Shown one piece after another: positions 43,256 through 51,344 of a stretch of 64,000 nucleotides of DNA (its first letter is position 1; every line of letters starts with the position of its first letter). The notes beneath the pieces were generated by a model that made no database searches, was not told the origin of the DNA, and saw only the letters and a list, made by a program, of their open reading frames with translations. The stretch lies in contig CAVRTQ010000032.1 in assembly GCA_963724195.1 (NCBI GenBank), positions 62,001-126,000 of the forward strand. The letters run 5' to 3'. A program made the translations under genes and the position numbers. This DNA comes from Solirubrobacter sp963724195 (GTDB lineage: Bacteria > Actinomycetota > Thermoleophilia > Solirubrobacterales > Solirubrobacteraceae).

Positions 43256-44497
43256 GTGAAGCGGATGCCTGACGACGCGTTGATCGGGACGACCTTCGCG
43301 CAGCACCGGATCGACGAGCTCGTCGGCCGTGGCGGCATGGGCGCGGTCTACCGGGCGACCGATCTGATGCTCGGGCGGGTGACGGCGATCAAGGTGATCC
43401 ACCCCGCGCTCGCCGTCGATCCCGGCTTCCGGCGGCGCTTCATCAGCGAGTGCCGGCTCGCCGCGACGATCGACCATCCGAACGTGGTCGACATCTTCCA
43501 GGCCGGTGAGCATGAGGGCGTCCTGTTCGCGGCGATGCGCTTCGTCGACGGCCACGATCTGCGCACCCGCCTGACGCACGCGGGTGCGCTCGCGCCCCCC
43601 GTGGCCGTCGGGATCGCGACCCAGGTGGCCGCAGCGCTGGACGCCGCGCACGCGCGCGGCCTGGTCCACCGCGACGTCAAGCCCGCCAACGTGCTGCTGG
43701 GTGCCGGGGACCGCGTGTTCTTGACCGACTTCGGTCTGAGCCGGCGGCTCGCCGACGACGGTGACGACACCGCGCCGGCCGGGGCGGTCGTCGGCACGCT
43801 CAACTACATCGCGCCCGAGCAGATCGACGGCAACGTCGGCATCGGCGCCGATGTCTACGCGCTCGGTTGCGTGGTCTTCGAGCTGCTGACCGGCTCGGTG
43901 CCATTCCCGGAGCGCGGCTTCGAGGCCAAGCTGCTCGCGCACCGCCGGGTCCGGCCCCCGACCCTGCACGACGTGCGGCCGGACGTCCCGAAGGGGCTCG
44001 ACGCGGTCGTACAGCGAGCGCTGCGCAAGGCGCCCGGTGAGCGCCAGCCGTCAGCGGGCACGTTCGCCGACGAGCTACAGGCCGCGCTGGAGGCGTCCAT
44101 GCCGCGGGCGCGGGCCGCGCGCGCGCTCGACCCGGACCTGGCCGCGCTCGTCTCCGACGCGACCGCGGCGCTGCGCCGGGTCAAGGGTGGCGCGCGGTTG
44201 CGGGCCGCGATCGCCGACGCCGCGCGCGCCGTGCAGCATGACCGGGACGAGCTCGCACGCACCCCGCCCGCACAGCTGCGTGAGAAGCTGCGCGCGGAGC
44301 TGCTGCGCGGATCTTCGCCGCGGGTAGTCGAAGGCCTCAAGCGTCAGGTATTGGCGCTCCAGGATATGGAACGCCGGTGCGCGGCGCTGCTCTCAGAGAT
44401 CGAGCGCCAGGTGCTCGAACTTGATCGGCTGGTCATGATCGACGAGCGCGAGGTGGCCGAGCGCGTCGCCACGCTGCGCGCGAACCGGGCGGCGTGA
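43256..44497 (+). CDS. Soluble PknB-like serine/threonine protein kinase
   Basis: 413 aa from GTG 43256 (AAGG upstream; TTG 43244 and ATG 43265 are alternatives). Canonical kinase: GRGGMGAVYRATDLMLGRV, TAIKVIHPALA, LVHRDVKPANVLLGAGD, LTDFGLSRRLADDG, GTLNYIAPEQIDG and ADVYALGCVVFELLTGSVPF. Unlike PknB it has no membrane helix or PASTA repeats. The 150-residue C-terminal tail is helical and coiled-coil-like (VEGLKRQVLALQDMERRCAA, LLSEIERQVLELDRLVMIDE). It is divergent from the PknG operon and likely part of the same circuit. Confidence 0.92.
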   Translation: MKRMPDDALIGTTFAQHRIDELVGRGGMGAVYRATDLMLGRVTAIKVIHPALAVDPGFRRRFISECRLAATIDHPNVVDIFQAGEHEGVLFAAMRFVDGHDLRTRLTHAGALAPPVAVGIATQVAAALDAAHARGLVHRDVKPANVLLGAGDRVFLTDFGLSRRLADDGDDTAPAGAVVGTLNYIAPEQIDGNVGIGADVYALGCVVFELLTGSVPFPERGFEAKLLAHRRVRPPTLHDVRPDVPKGLDAVVQRALRKAPGERQPSAGTFADELQAALEASMPRARAARALDPDLAALVSDATAALRRVKGGARLRAAIADAARAVQHDRDELARTPPAQLREKLRAELLRGSSPRVVEGLKRQVLALQDMERRCAALLSEIERQVLELDRLVMIDEREVAERVATLRANRAA

Positions 44498-44505
44498 TCT
44501 GTAGC

Positions 44506-45267
44506 TCAGCGCGAGGAAACGTGACGGTATTTGGCTACGGCCATCGGCGCGAACACAATGGCCAGACCGATCGACCACAACGTCGCGCCCCACACGGAAT
44601 TGCCCGCTGGAGTGCCGACGAAGAGATGGCGCATCGCATCCACCGTGATGGTGAACGGGTTCACTTCGGCAAACGCTTCCAGTGGCGCCGGCATGTTTTC
44701 GATCGGCACGAACGCGGACGAGATGAACGTCAGCGGGAAGATCGCGGTGAATCCGATCTGCTGGGCACTCTCCGCACTCGTGGAATACAGACCGACGAGC
44801 GCGAAGATCCAGCTGAACGCGTAGCCGAACAGCAGCAGCAGGACCATGCCGTACAGCACCTCGGGCACGCTCGTGCTGAAGCGGAAGCCGACGACGTAGC
44901 CGACCGCGATCACGATGATCACGCCGAACAGGTTCACGACCACGTCCGCGAGCGTGCGGCCGGCCAGCACCGCCGAGCGCGCCATCGGCAGCGAGCGGAA
45001 GCGGTCGATCAGGCCCTTCTTCATGTCTTCCACGAGGCCCACCGCAGTGAGCGCGCCGCCGAAGGTGATGTTCTGGACGATGATGCCCGGGATGAGCCAG
45101 TCCTCGTACGGCATGCCGACCTGGATCGAGCCGCCGAAGACATAGACGAACAGCAGCACGAACATGATCGGCTGCACCGTGTAGCCGATCAGCATCTCGG
45201 GCTGACGGCGGAACTTGATCAGGTTGCGCTTGAGGATCACCAGCGCGTCGGCGACCATCTCAGGCAT
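44506..45267 (-). CDS. ABC-2 type (DrrB-like) transport permease
   Basis: 253 aa with six membrane helices, for example MLIGYTVQPIMFVLLFVYVF and VNLFGVIIVIAVGYVVGF, and the family element FGGALTAVGLVEDMKKGLID then RFRSLPMARSAVLAGR. FISSAFVPIENMP in the last third is a DrrB signature. It forms an exporter with the ATPase encoded upstream, whose stop it overlaps by 8 bp. DrrAB transporters export lipids or drugs. Converges on the kinase gene. Confidence 0.92.
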   Translation of the reverse strand: MPEMVADALVILKRNLIKFRRQPEMLIGYTVQPIMFVLLFVYVFGGSIQVGMPYEDWLIPGIIVQNITFGGALTAVGLVEDMKKGLIDRFRSLPMARSAVLAGRTLADVVVNLFGVIIVIAVGYVVGFRFSTSVPEVLYGMVLLLLFGYAFSWIFALVGLYSTSAESAQQIGFTAIFPLTFISSAFVPIENMPAPLEAFAEVNPFTITVDAMRHLFVGTPAGNSVWGATLWSIGLAIVFAPMAVAKYRHVSSR

Positions 45268-46205
45268 CCGCTTCCTCCTCCTCGGCCGGGCGGCCGGTGA
45301 GGGTGAGGAACACGTCGTCGAGCGTCGGCCGGCGGACAGCGATGTCGTCGATCGTCACGCCCGCGTCGTCGAGCGCGCGCACGGCGTTCGCGACCGGGAT
45401 GTTCCCGGGGACGGTGACGAGCGGGAACTCGGCGTGGACGTCGTCGCAGATGCCCTTCAGCGCCTGGATCGCCTTCTCCTCGTCGCCCGTGTCGCGCAAC
45501 TTGACCTCGAGCCGCTCGCCGCCCATGCGGGCCTTGAGCTCGTCGGAGGTGCCCTCGGCGATGACCTTGCCGTGATCGATGACGCAGATCCGGTCAGCCA
45601 GCCGGTCGGCCTCGTCGAGGTACTGCGTGGTCAGCAGGACGGTCGTGCCCTCGGCCACGCGCGCCTCGATCGTCTCCCACAGACCGATCCGGCTGCGCGG
45701 ATCCAGCCCCGTGGTGGGCTCGTCGAGGAACAGGACGGGCGGGTGCGCGACGAGCGCGGCCGCGAGGTCCAGCCGGCGGCGCATGCCGCCGGAATAGGTG
45801 CTCGCGGGGCGATGCGCGGCGTCGCTGAGCGCGAAGCGCTCGAGCAACTCGTTGGCGCGCTCGCGCGCCGTCGGCTTGCCCAGGTGGTAGAGGCGGCCGA
45901 CCATGTCGAGGTTCTCGATAGCCGGTCAGGTTCTCGTCGACGGCCGCGTACTGACCCGCGAGGCCGATGCGGCCGCGCAGCTCCTTGGCGTTCGCGCGCA
46001 CGTCCAGGCCGGCGACGCGCGCCGTGCCCGAGTCGGCCTCGAGCAGGGTGGTGAGGATGCGGACGGCGGTCGTCTTCCCGGCGCCGTTCGGGCCGAGCAG
46101 CCCCAGCACGGAACCGGCCTCGGCGCGCAGATCGACGCCGCGGAGGGCGTGGACCTTGCCGTAGGACTTCGTCAACCCCTCCGCGATGATCGCTGGGTCC
46201 GGCAC
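45260..46205 (-). CDS. DrrA-family ABC transporter ATPase (frame break)
   Basis: GTG at 46205 (VPDPAIIAEGLTKSYGKVHA). Walker A LLGLLGPNGAGKTTAVRIL. A frame break near 45915 falls within AAVDENLTG-RENLDMVGRL, then the rest follows: signature YSGGMRRRLDLAAAL, Walker B PPVLFLDEPTTGLDPRSRIG and the H-loop region VLLTTQYLDEADRLAD. The DrrA-type C-terminal regulatory domain (RLEVKLRDTGDEEKA, RRPTLDDVFLTLTG) is intact. About 315 aa when repaired. Partner of the permease next to it. Confidence 0.9.
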
Positions 46206-46265
46206 GAAGGGCGCACCGTAGCGAAGGGTCGTCAGGCTCGAGGTACGGTCTGGCACACTCTTTGG

Positions 46266-47447
46266 GTGCCGGTTCGAACCTTTGCAGCGCTCGTGCTGGT
46301 CGTGCTCGTGGCGGGATTGGTCGTCACGTCCGCGCCCGCGCAGAGCACGTCGAAGGCCTCGGCGACGGCCGCCGTGATCACCGGCGACCTCGGGCGTGTG
46401 ACCCGGGTGCGCGCTTCCGGAGACGATTCCGCGTCCAGCAGCGTCACCTCCGACACGCCCGACGGGATCGTGCTCGGCGACGGGTTCGTGTCCGTCGCGA
46501 CGTCGACCTCCTCGCTCTCGGCGGAGGCGACGGCGGAGGCCGACGACCTCGAGCTGTTCGGCGGGCTGGTGACCGCGTCGATCGTGCAGCGCAAGGCCGT
46601 GACCACCGGCGGCCGCGTGAAGTACAGCGGGATCGTGCGCGGGCTCGTCTTCGGCGACGAGGAAGTCGACGAGGTCAAGGGCACCAAGACGTACCAGTTC
46701 CAGCAGGGCATCGTGACCGCCAACAAGGGCGGCGCCGGGCTGATCGTGGAGCTCACGTCCGACGTGGACGGCATCCCCGCCGGGACGCGGGTGGTGGTGG
46801 CCGACGTGTCGGCGAAGGCTTCAGGCGGCGGGGGATCGGCGACGCCGGAGCCGACGGCCACGGCGACGCCCACCGCGACGCCGGACAGCACCCCGGAGCC
46901 GACGGCCACGCCCAAGCCGCAGCGCAAGCGCCAGACGTCGCGGCAGCGGCTGATGAGCAGGCGCTTCGTGTTCCCGGTCGGCGGGAGCGCGACGATCGGC
47001 GGGCCGTTCGGCGCCCCGCGCGCCAGCACCGGCCGGGCCCACGAGGGCAACGACATCTTCGCCAACTTCGGCACCCCGGTCGTGGCCGTGGCCGACGGCG
47101 AGCTGGCCAACGTCGGCACGCTCCCGATCTCCGGCAACCGCCTCTGGGTCTACGCCGACGGCGGCGACCAGTTCTTCTACGCGCACATGTCCGCGTTCTC
47201 GGCCAACGCGGTCAACGGCCGCCGGGTCGAGAAGGGCGAGGTGCTCGGCTACGTCGGCAACACCGGCGACGCGGAGCCCACCCCGCCGCACGTGCATTTC
47301 GAGATCCATCCGGGCGGCGGCGACGCCGTGGACCCCAACCCCTTCCTGGTCGCCTGGCAGAAGCGTGCCGGGGCGAGCTCGCGGCCCGACACGGCCGAGC
47401 GGCCAGGAGCCTTGGTCGAGGTCCGTGATTTCATCGAGGAGCAATGA
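46266..47447 (+). CDS. Secreted M23-family peptidoglycan endopeptidase
   Basis: 393 aa, GTG start. Signal segment TFAALVLVVLVAGLVVTSAP. Residues 30-185 form an unassigned beta-rich domain (AVITGDLGRVTRVRASGDDS, GIVRGLVFGDEEVDEVKGTK). A Thr/Pro linker (PTATATPTATPDSTPEPTAT) precedes the LytM/M23 domain: GPFGAPRASTGRAHEGNDIF (zinc His and Asp), TPVVAVADGELANVG and PPHVHFEIHPGGG (HxH). This endopeptidase cleaves peptidoglycan cross-links in wall remodelling. Its stop overlaps the ATG of the next gene. Confidence 0.92.
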   Translation: MPVRTFAALVLVVLVAGLVVTSAPAQSTSKASATAAVITGDLGRVTRVRASGDDSASSSVTSDTPDGIVLGDGFVSVATSTSSLSAEATAEADDLELFGGLVTASIVQRKAVTTGGRVKYSGIVRGLVFGDEEVDEVKGTKTYQFQQGIVTANKGGAGLIVELTSDVDGIPAGTRVVVADVSAKASGGGGSATPEPTATATPTATPDSTPEPTATPKPQRKRQTSRQRLMSRRFVFPVGGSATIGGPFGAPRASTGRAHEGNDIFANFGTPVVAVADGELANVGTLPISGNRLWVYADGGDQFFYAHMSAFSANAVNGRRVEKGEVLGYVGNTGDAEPTPPHVHFEIHPGGGDAVDPNPFLVAWQKRAGASSRPDTAERPGALVEVRDFIEEQ

Positions 47448-47847
47448 GCGAGCCGGAAGCCGCCAAGCCATCGCTGATCGAGCGCCTGCGCGCCCAGCGG
47501 GCGACCCACCGGACCGCCGCTCGAAATTCGTGCGCCTCGGGTTCGTCATCGTCGGCTTCACCGTGCTGCTCGCGGGGATCGCGATGCTCGTCCTGCCCGG
47601 CCCCGCGCTGGCCGTGATCCCGGTCGGGCTCGCGATCCTGTCGCTCGAGTTCGCCTGGGCCGCGCGGCTGCTCGAGGTGGCGATCGAGAAGGCCGAGCAG
47701 GCCAAGCAGAGCGCGAAGGAGACCACGGCCACCCAGCGGATCATCGTCGCCATCGCCGTGGTCCTCGGCGTCGCGGCCATCGCCGTCGCCGTCGCCGTCT
47801 GGGGCGTCCCGTCCTGGGTGCCGTTCATCGGCGGCTTCAACCGGTAG
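47444..47847 (+). CDS. PGPGW-type small transmembrane protein (frame break)
   Basis: ATG overlapping the M23 gene stop; MSEPEAAKPSLIERLRAQRA is read first, then a break near 47515 and the rest in another frame. Three membrane segments: FVRLGFVIVGFTVLLAGIAM, LAVIPVGLAILSLEFAWA and IIVAIAVVLGVAAIAVAVA. Between the first two is LPGPALAV, the family's proline-glycine motif (LVLPGPG). These TIGR02611/PGPGW membrane proteins have no established role. About 133 aa when repaired. Confidence 0.78.
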
Positions 47848-47881
47848 GAATGCCGGGCGGGGCGGCGACGTCCTGTCCCGT

Positions 47882-48436
47882 ATGAGCTCGCCTGTTGCCA
47901 CCGACGCCGTGGGCGTCGCGCTCGCCAACTTCGAAGTGATCACCGCCGACACGGTCACGCTCGCCGAGGCCGAGCGCGTCGTCGCGCCGGACCACGTCAA
48001 CCACGAGGCGGCCAACGAGCCGCTCGAGTGCCGGCAGCGCGGCCCGCTCGGCCTCCTCGCCACGCGCGCCTGGCTGCGCTCCGCGTTCGAGCGCTTCGAC
48101 ATCGAGGTCCTCGACGCGGTCGAGAACGGCCCGCTCGTCGCGCTCCGGTGCGAGGTGACGGTCCGGCACACCGGCGACTTCGTGTTCTGCGACGCGGCGG
48201 GCGACGTCAAGGACGCGTTCCCGGCCACCCTGCGCGAGGCCACGATCGGCCAGACGCACTGGTTCACGATCGTCGACGGCCTGGCCACCTCGCACCGGGC
48301 CGACCGCGACGACCTGGGCATGGCCGTGCAGCTCGGCTGGGTGCCGCCCAAGCCGCCCTTCCTGCTCGGGATGGCGCTCGCCAAGCGCCGTGTCCGCCGC
48401 GCGATGGCGCTCGGCACGGCGCCCTGGCAAACCTAA
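47882..48436 (+). CDS. SnoaL/NTF2-like (ester cyclase-type) protein
   Basis: 184 aa. The first helix and the pattern VVAPDHVNHEAANEPL, TRAWLRSAFERFDIEVLDAV, LVALRCEVTVRHTGDFVF and GQTHWFTIVDGLATSHRADR match the SnoaL-like polyketide cyclase/ester cyclase superfamily (NTF2 fold). Catalytic function cannot be deduced; many members are unassigned. Its TAA stop (48434-48436) lies inside a REP-like repeat shared with the convergent cupin gene. Confidence 0.85.
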   Translation: MSSPVATDAVGVALANFEVITADTVTLAEAERVVAPDHVNHEAANEPLECRQRGPLGLLATRAWLRSAFERFDIEVLDAVENGPLVALRCEVTVRHTGDFVFCDAAGDVKDAFPATLREATIGQTHWFTIVDGLATSHRADRDDLGMAVQLGWVPPKPPFLLGMALAKRRVRRAMALGTAPWQT

Positions 48437-48478
48437 AGGGCCTGGCCCTTCATCTAAAGGTGCCAGGCACCTTTAGGT
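48432..48478. repeat. REP-like pair of palindromes
   Basis: Two adjacent palindromes: AAGGGCC-T-GGCCCTT (48436-48450) and the perfect CTAAAGGTGCC-A-GGCACCTTTAG (48454-48476). The second is the same palindrome as in ispE at 15291-15317. The convergent SnoaL and cupin genes both terminate within it. The arrangement resembles REP pairs mobilised by REP-associated tyrosine transposases; no transposase is in the window. Confidence 0.75.
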
Positions 48479-49007
48479 TCGGCGGTGCGACTCGCGCGCC
48501 AAAGCCCACGCCGTCTCGGGACCGGCGGATCAAGGGCGCCATCAGCCACCGCTGGAGGCGGGCGGTGAGTCCCGGCGCGTGCGCCTCGTCGGCGTAGGCG
48601 TGGGCGAGCGTCGCGAGGTCGCGCAGGTTGCGCGGCAGCCCGCGCCGGTTCATCCGCCCGGCCTGCGCCAGCTCCACGACCTCGGTGAACATCGCGTGCA
48701 TCTCGAGCGCGGGCGTGACCTCGATCCGCATCCGGGCTTCGCCCGCGCCGGCGTTGGCGAACGCGTGGGTGATGCCCGGCGGGACGGCGACCACGTCGCC
48801 CGGCTGTGCGAGCACCGACCGCAGCCCCAGCCGGAAGCGCACCGTTCCCGAGACGACCTCGAAGCGCTCGGTCTGCGTGGCGTGGACGTGCGGGATCGGC
48901 ACTTTCCCGCCCTCACGCAGCGCGAAGTCGAACGCGAGCCGCTCCGGCGTGACCTCGGTGAACGTGAAGCGCTCGCCGGTCACCGGGTTCTCGAGGGTGG
49001 AGCTCAT
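48450..49007 (-). CDS. Cupin-domain protein
   Basis: 185 aa. The cupin beta barrel occupies residues 1-110: GGKVPIPHVHATQTERFEVV (HxH..E..), SGTVRFRLGLRS, AQPGDVVAVPPGITHAFANA (second metal motif with PG and H). A helical C-terminal region follows (RMNRRGLPRNLRDLATLAHA, LTARLQRWLMAPLIRR). The last residues NLKVPGTFR are encoded by the REP palindrome, so the original C-terminus was probably different. Start overlaps the SDR gene stop (ATGA). Likely co-expressed with the NmrA-like gene. Confidence 0.88.
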   Translation of the reverse strand: MSSTLENPVTGERFTFTEVTPERLAFDFALREGGKVPIPHVHATQTERFEVVSGTVRFRLGLRSVLAQPGDVVAVPPGITHAFANAGAGEARMRIEVTPALEMHAMFTEVVELAQAGRMNRRGLPRNLRDLATLAHAYADEAHAPGLTARLQRWLMAPLIRRSRDGVGFGARVAPPNLKVPGTFR

Positions 49008-49795
49008 GCCCAGGCCCCCGCGGCCGCCGCGCGGCGGGCGAACTCGCCGAAGTCGCGCGGGGCGCGGCCCAGGGCGCGACGGACGCCGTCCTGGGGCTCC
49101 GCGTTGCGGCCGTCGAGCAACTCCGTGAACAGGAAGACGACGAACTCCGCCAGCTCGGGCGGCAGGGCCTCGCTGTAGGCCTCCGGCGTGATGCGCGTGA
49201 ACGTCAGCGCCTTGCCCGAGGCGGCGGCGATCTCCGCCACCGCTTCCTCGATGCGCAGCGCGCGCGGGCCGGTGAGCTCGTAGAGCTCGCCCGCGTGCCC
49301 GTCCTGGGTCAAGGCGGCGAAGGCGACGTCGGCGATGTCCTCGGCGTCGACGAACGGCTCCGGCGTGTCGTCGGCGGGGAGCGCGAGCTCGCCGTCCTGG
49401 AGGCCGTCGCCCATGAAGGTCTCGCTGAAGTTCTGCGCGAACCAGGAGCAGCGCACGATCGTCGTGTCCACGCCCGCGGCGACGACCTCGCGCTCGGCGC
49501 GCTGGGCCTCCGGCTCTCCGCGGCCCGAGAGCAGGACGAGGCGGGACACGCCGGCCGCGGCGGCCGCGTGGGCGAACGCGCCGACGGTGTCCGCCGCGCC
49601 GGGCAGCGCGAGGTCGGGGTAGTAGGCGATGTACGCGGCGTCCACGCCGGCGAGCGCGGCAGGCCACGTCGAGTGGTCGTCCCAATCGAACCCGGTGGTG
49701 CGGGAGACGGCCCGGACGGGGCGGTCGGCGGCGGTGAGACGGTCGATGATGCGCGAGCCGGTCTTGCCGGTGGCGCCGGTGATGAGCGTGAGCAT
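49004..49795 (-). CDS. NmrA-like NAD(P)-binding (atypical SDR) protein
   Basis: 263 aa. Rossmann start MLTLITGATGKTGSRIIDRL (residues 1-20); RLVLLSGRGEPEAQRAER (strand 5 region), TTIVRCSWFAQNFSETFM and FVDAEDIADVAFAALTQDGH are typical of NmrA/YtfG-type atypical SDRs. These sense NAD(P) state or reduce quinones and lack the YxxxK pair. It is divergent from an AraC regulator across 75 bp with an inverted repeat, so it is the probable target of that regulator. Confidence 0.9.
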   Translation of the reverse strand: MLTLITGATGKTGSRIIDRLTAADRPVRAVSRTTGFDWDDHSTWPAALAGVDAAYIAYYPDLALPGAADTVGAFAHAAAAAGVSRLVLLSGRGEPEAQRAEREVVAAGVDTTIVRCSWFAQNFSETFMGDGLQDGELALPADDTPEPFVDAEDIADVAFAALTQDGHAGELYELTGPRALRIEEAVAEIAAASGKALTFTRITPEAYSEALPPELAEFVVFLFTELLDGRNAEPQDGVRRALGRAPRDFGEFARRAAAAGAWA

Positions 49796-49820
49796 GCACC
49801 GGATTCAACGGCAACCAGCC

Positions 49821-49866
49821 TGGACGATCCATAGTTGAAATGCGCGCATGCATGCGTCATCGTCCA
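49821..49866. promoter_or_regulatory. Inverted repeat TGGACGAT-N30-ATCGTCCA in the AraC/NmrA gap
   Basis: Perfect 8-bp arms at 49821-49828 and 49859-49866, with a 12-bp palindrome CGCATGCATGCG (49845-49856) between them. It lies in the 75-bp gap between the divergent NmrA-like and AraC genes and ends 4 bp before the AraC ATG, a position suited to autoregulation. Confidence 0.45.
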
Positions 49867-49870
49867 AGCC

Positions 49871-50791
49871 ATGGACGCCATCGCCGGACTCCTCGACGGC
49901 CCGCGGGCCCGCGGCGCGTTCCTGCTGAAGCTCGCCTTCGACCCGCCGTGGTCCGTGCGCATCCAGGACGAGGCGCCGATCGCCGTCATCTCGGTCGTCC
50001 GCGGCTCGACGCTGATCCTCAGCGACGACGAGGCGCCGGTCCGCCTCCAGGCCGGCGACGTCGCGATCGCGCGCGGGCCCCGGCCGTACACGATCGCCGA
50101 CGACCCCGCGACGCCGATCCAGGCCCTCGTGCACCCCGGCCAGGGCTGCACCACGCCGGAGGGGCAGGAGCTGAAGCTCCTGACGCAACACGGCACCCGC
50201 ACGTGGGGCAACACGGCCGAGGGCTCGACCGTGCTGATGACCGGCGTCTACGAGTCCGCGGGCGAGATCAGCGGCCGTCTGCTGCGCGCGCTGCCGCCGC
50301 TGACCGTCCTGCGGGTCGACTCACCGCTCGTGCCGCTGCTCGCCGACGAGATCGTCAAGGACGAGCCCGGCCAGGAAGCCGTGCTGGACCGCCTGCTGGA
50401 CCTGCTGCTGATCGCCGTGCTGCGCGCCTACTTCGCCCGCCCCGAGGCCCCCGGCTGGTACCGCGCCTACGCCGACCCGGTCGTCGGCCCCGCCATCCGC
50501 ATGCTCCACGAGGAGCCCGCGCACCCGTGGACGATCCAGGAGCTCGCCCACCGCATCGGCGTGTCGCGAGCCGCCCTCGCCCGCCGCTTCAACGACCTCG
50601 TGGGCGAGCCGCCGATGAGCTTCCTCACCAGCTGGCGGATCGCGCTCGCCGCCGACCTGCTGCTCGAGCCGGAAGCGACCGTCGGCAGCGTCGCGCCGCA
50701 GGTCGGCTACGGCTCGAGCTTCGCGCTCTCAACCGCCTTCAAGCGGCTGAAGGGCATCTCCCCGCAGCAATACCGCCTCAAGGCGACTTGA
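49871..50791 (+). CDS. AraC-family transcriptional regulator
   Basis: 306 aa from ATG 49871; an upstream GTG-less extension has no family sequence. The N-terminal cupin-like ligand domain (SVVRGSTLILSDDEAPVRLQ, AGDVAIARGPRPYTIADD; cupin_6 type) is followed by ESAGEISGRLLRALPPLTVL. The C-terminal double helix-turn-helix has WTIQELAHRIGVSRAALARR, FNDLVGEPPMSFLTSWRIAL and FALSTAFKRLKGISPQQYR. This N-terminal type is found in regulators of redox or detoxification genes. It likely controls the divergent NmrA-cupin pair. Confidence 0.93.
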   Translation: MDAIAGLLDGPRARGAFLLKLAFDPPWSVRIQDEAPIAVISVVRGSTLILSDDEAPVRLQAGDVAIARGPRPYTIADDPATPIQALVHPGQGCTTPEGQELKLLTQHGTRTWGNTAEGSTVLMTGVYESAGEISGRLLRALPPLTVLRVDSPLVPLLADEIVKDEPGQEAVLDRLLDLLLIAVLRAYFARPEAPGWYRAYADPVVGPAIRMLHEEPAHPWTIQELAHRIGVSRAALARRFNDLVGEPPMSFLTSWRIALAADLLLEPEATVGSVAPQVGYGSSFALSTAFKRLKGISPQQYRLKAT

Positions 50792-51344
50792 CGATCAGCA
50801 GCACGCCCGCGCCGACCGTGACCAGCGTCGAGGTGACGCCCTCGGCCGAGTAGACGAGCTCGGAGAACTCGACGAGCTCCTTCGCGTGCGAGAGCGTGTT
50901 CGCCACCACGAGCAGGCCGCGGGGCCGCAGCACCCGGACGAGATCGGGCCAGTAGGACGCGTACTCCCGCCGCTCGGCGTCGAGGAAGATGAGGTCGAAG
51001 GAGGAGTCCTCCAGTGCCGCGAGCGCCTCCGCGGCGTCCTGCGTGCGCACCTCGACGAAGGCGTCGACGCCGGCCTGCGTGAGGTTGTCCTGGGCCAGCG
51101 CGGTGCGCTCCGGGTCGATCTCGACGCTGACGACCGAGCCGCCCACGGCCTCGACCGCGTCTCCGAGCCAGATCGTCGAGTAGCCGTTGGAGGTGCCGAC
51201 CTCGAGCACCCGCTGGGCGCCGAGGGCGCGGACCAGCACCCCGAGCAGCTCGGCGGTCTCGGGCTCCACGTTGCGGAGCGCCTCGGGCACGTCACGCCCG
51301 TGCGCGTAGAGCTCGTCCAGGAAGGTCTGCCGTGTCGCGTCCAT
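50778..51344 (-). CDS. O-methyltransferase family 3 (SAM-dependent)
   Basis: 188 aa. SAM motif I VLEVGTSNGYSTIWLGDAV (about 46-64), motif II VVSVEIDPERTALAQDNL, and FDLIFLDAERREYASYWPDL (metal/catalytic Asp), with RPRGLLVVANTLSHAKELVE. It matches the class of small O-methyltransferases related to caffeoyl-CoA/catechol OMTs; substrate unknown. Its 3' end overlaps the AraC gene by 14 bp. It follows the aldo/keto reductase stop directly (TAAATG). Confidence 0.9.
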   Translation of the reverse strand: MDATRQTFLDELYAHGRDVPEALRNVEPETAELLGVLVRALGAQRVLEVGTSNGYSTIWLGDAVEAVGGSVVSVEIDPERTALAQDNLTQAGVDAFVEVRTQDAAEALAALEDSSFDLIFLDAERREYASYWPDLVRVLRPRGLLVVANTLSHAKELVEFSELVYSAEGVTSTLVTVGAGVLLIVKSP

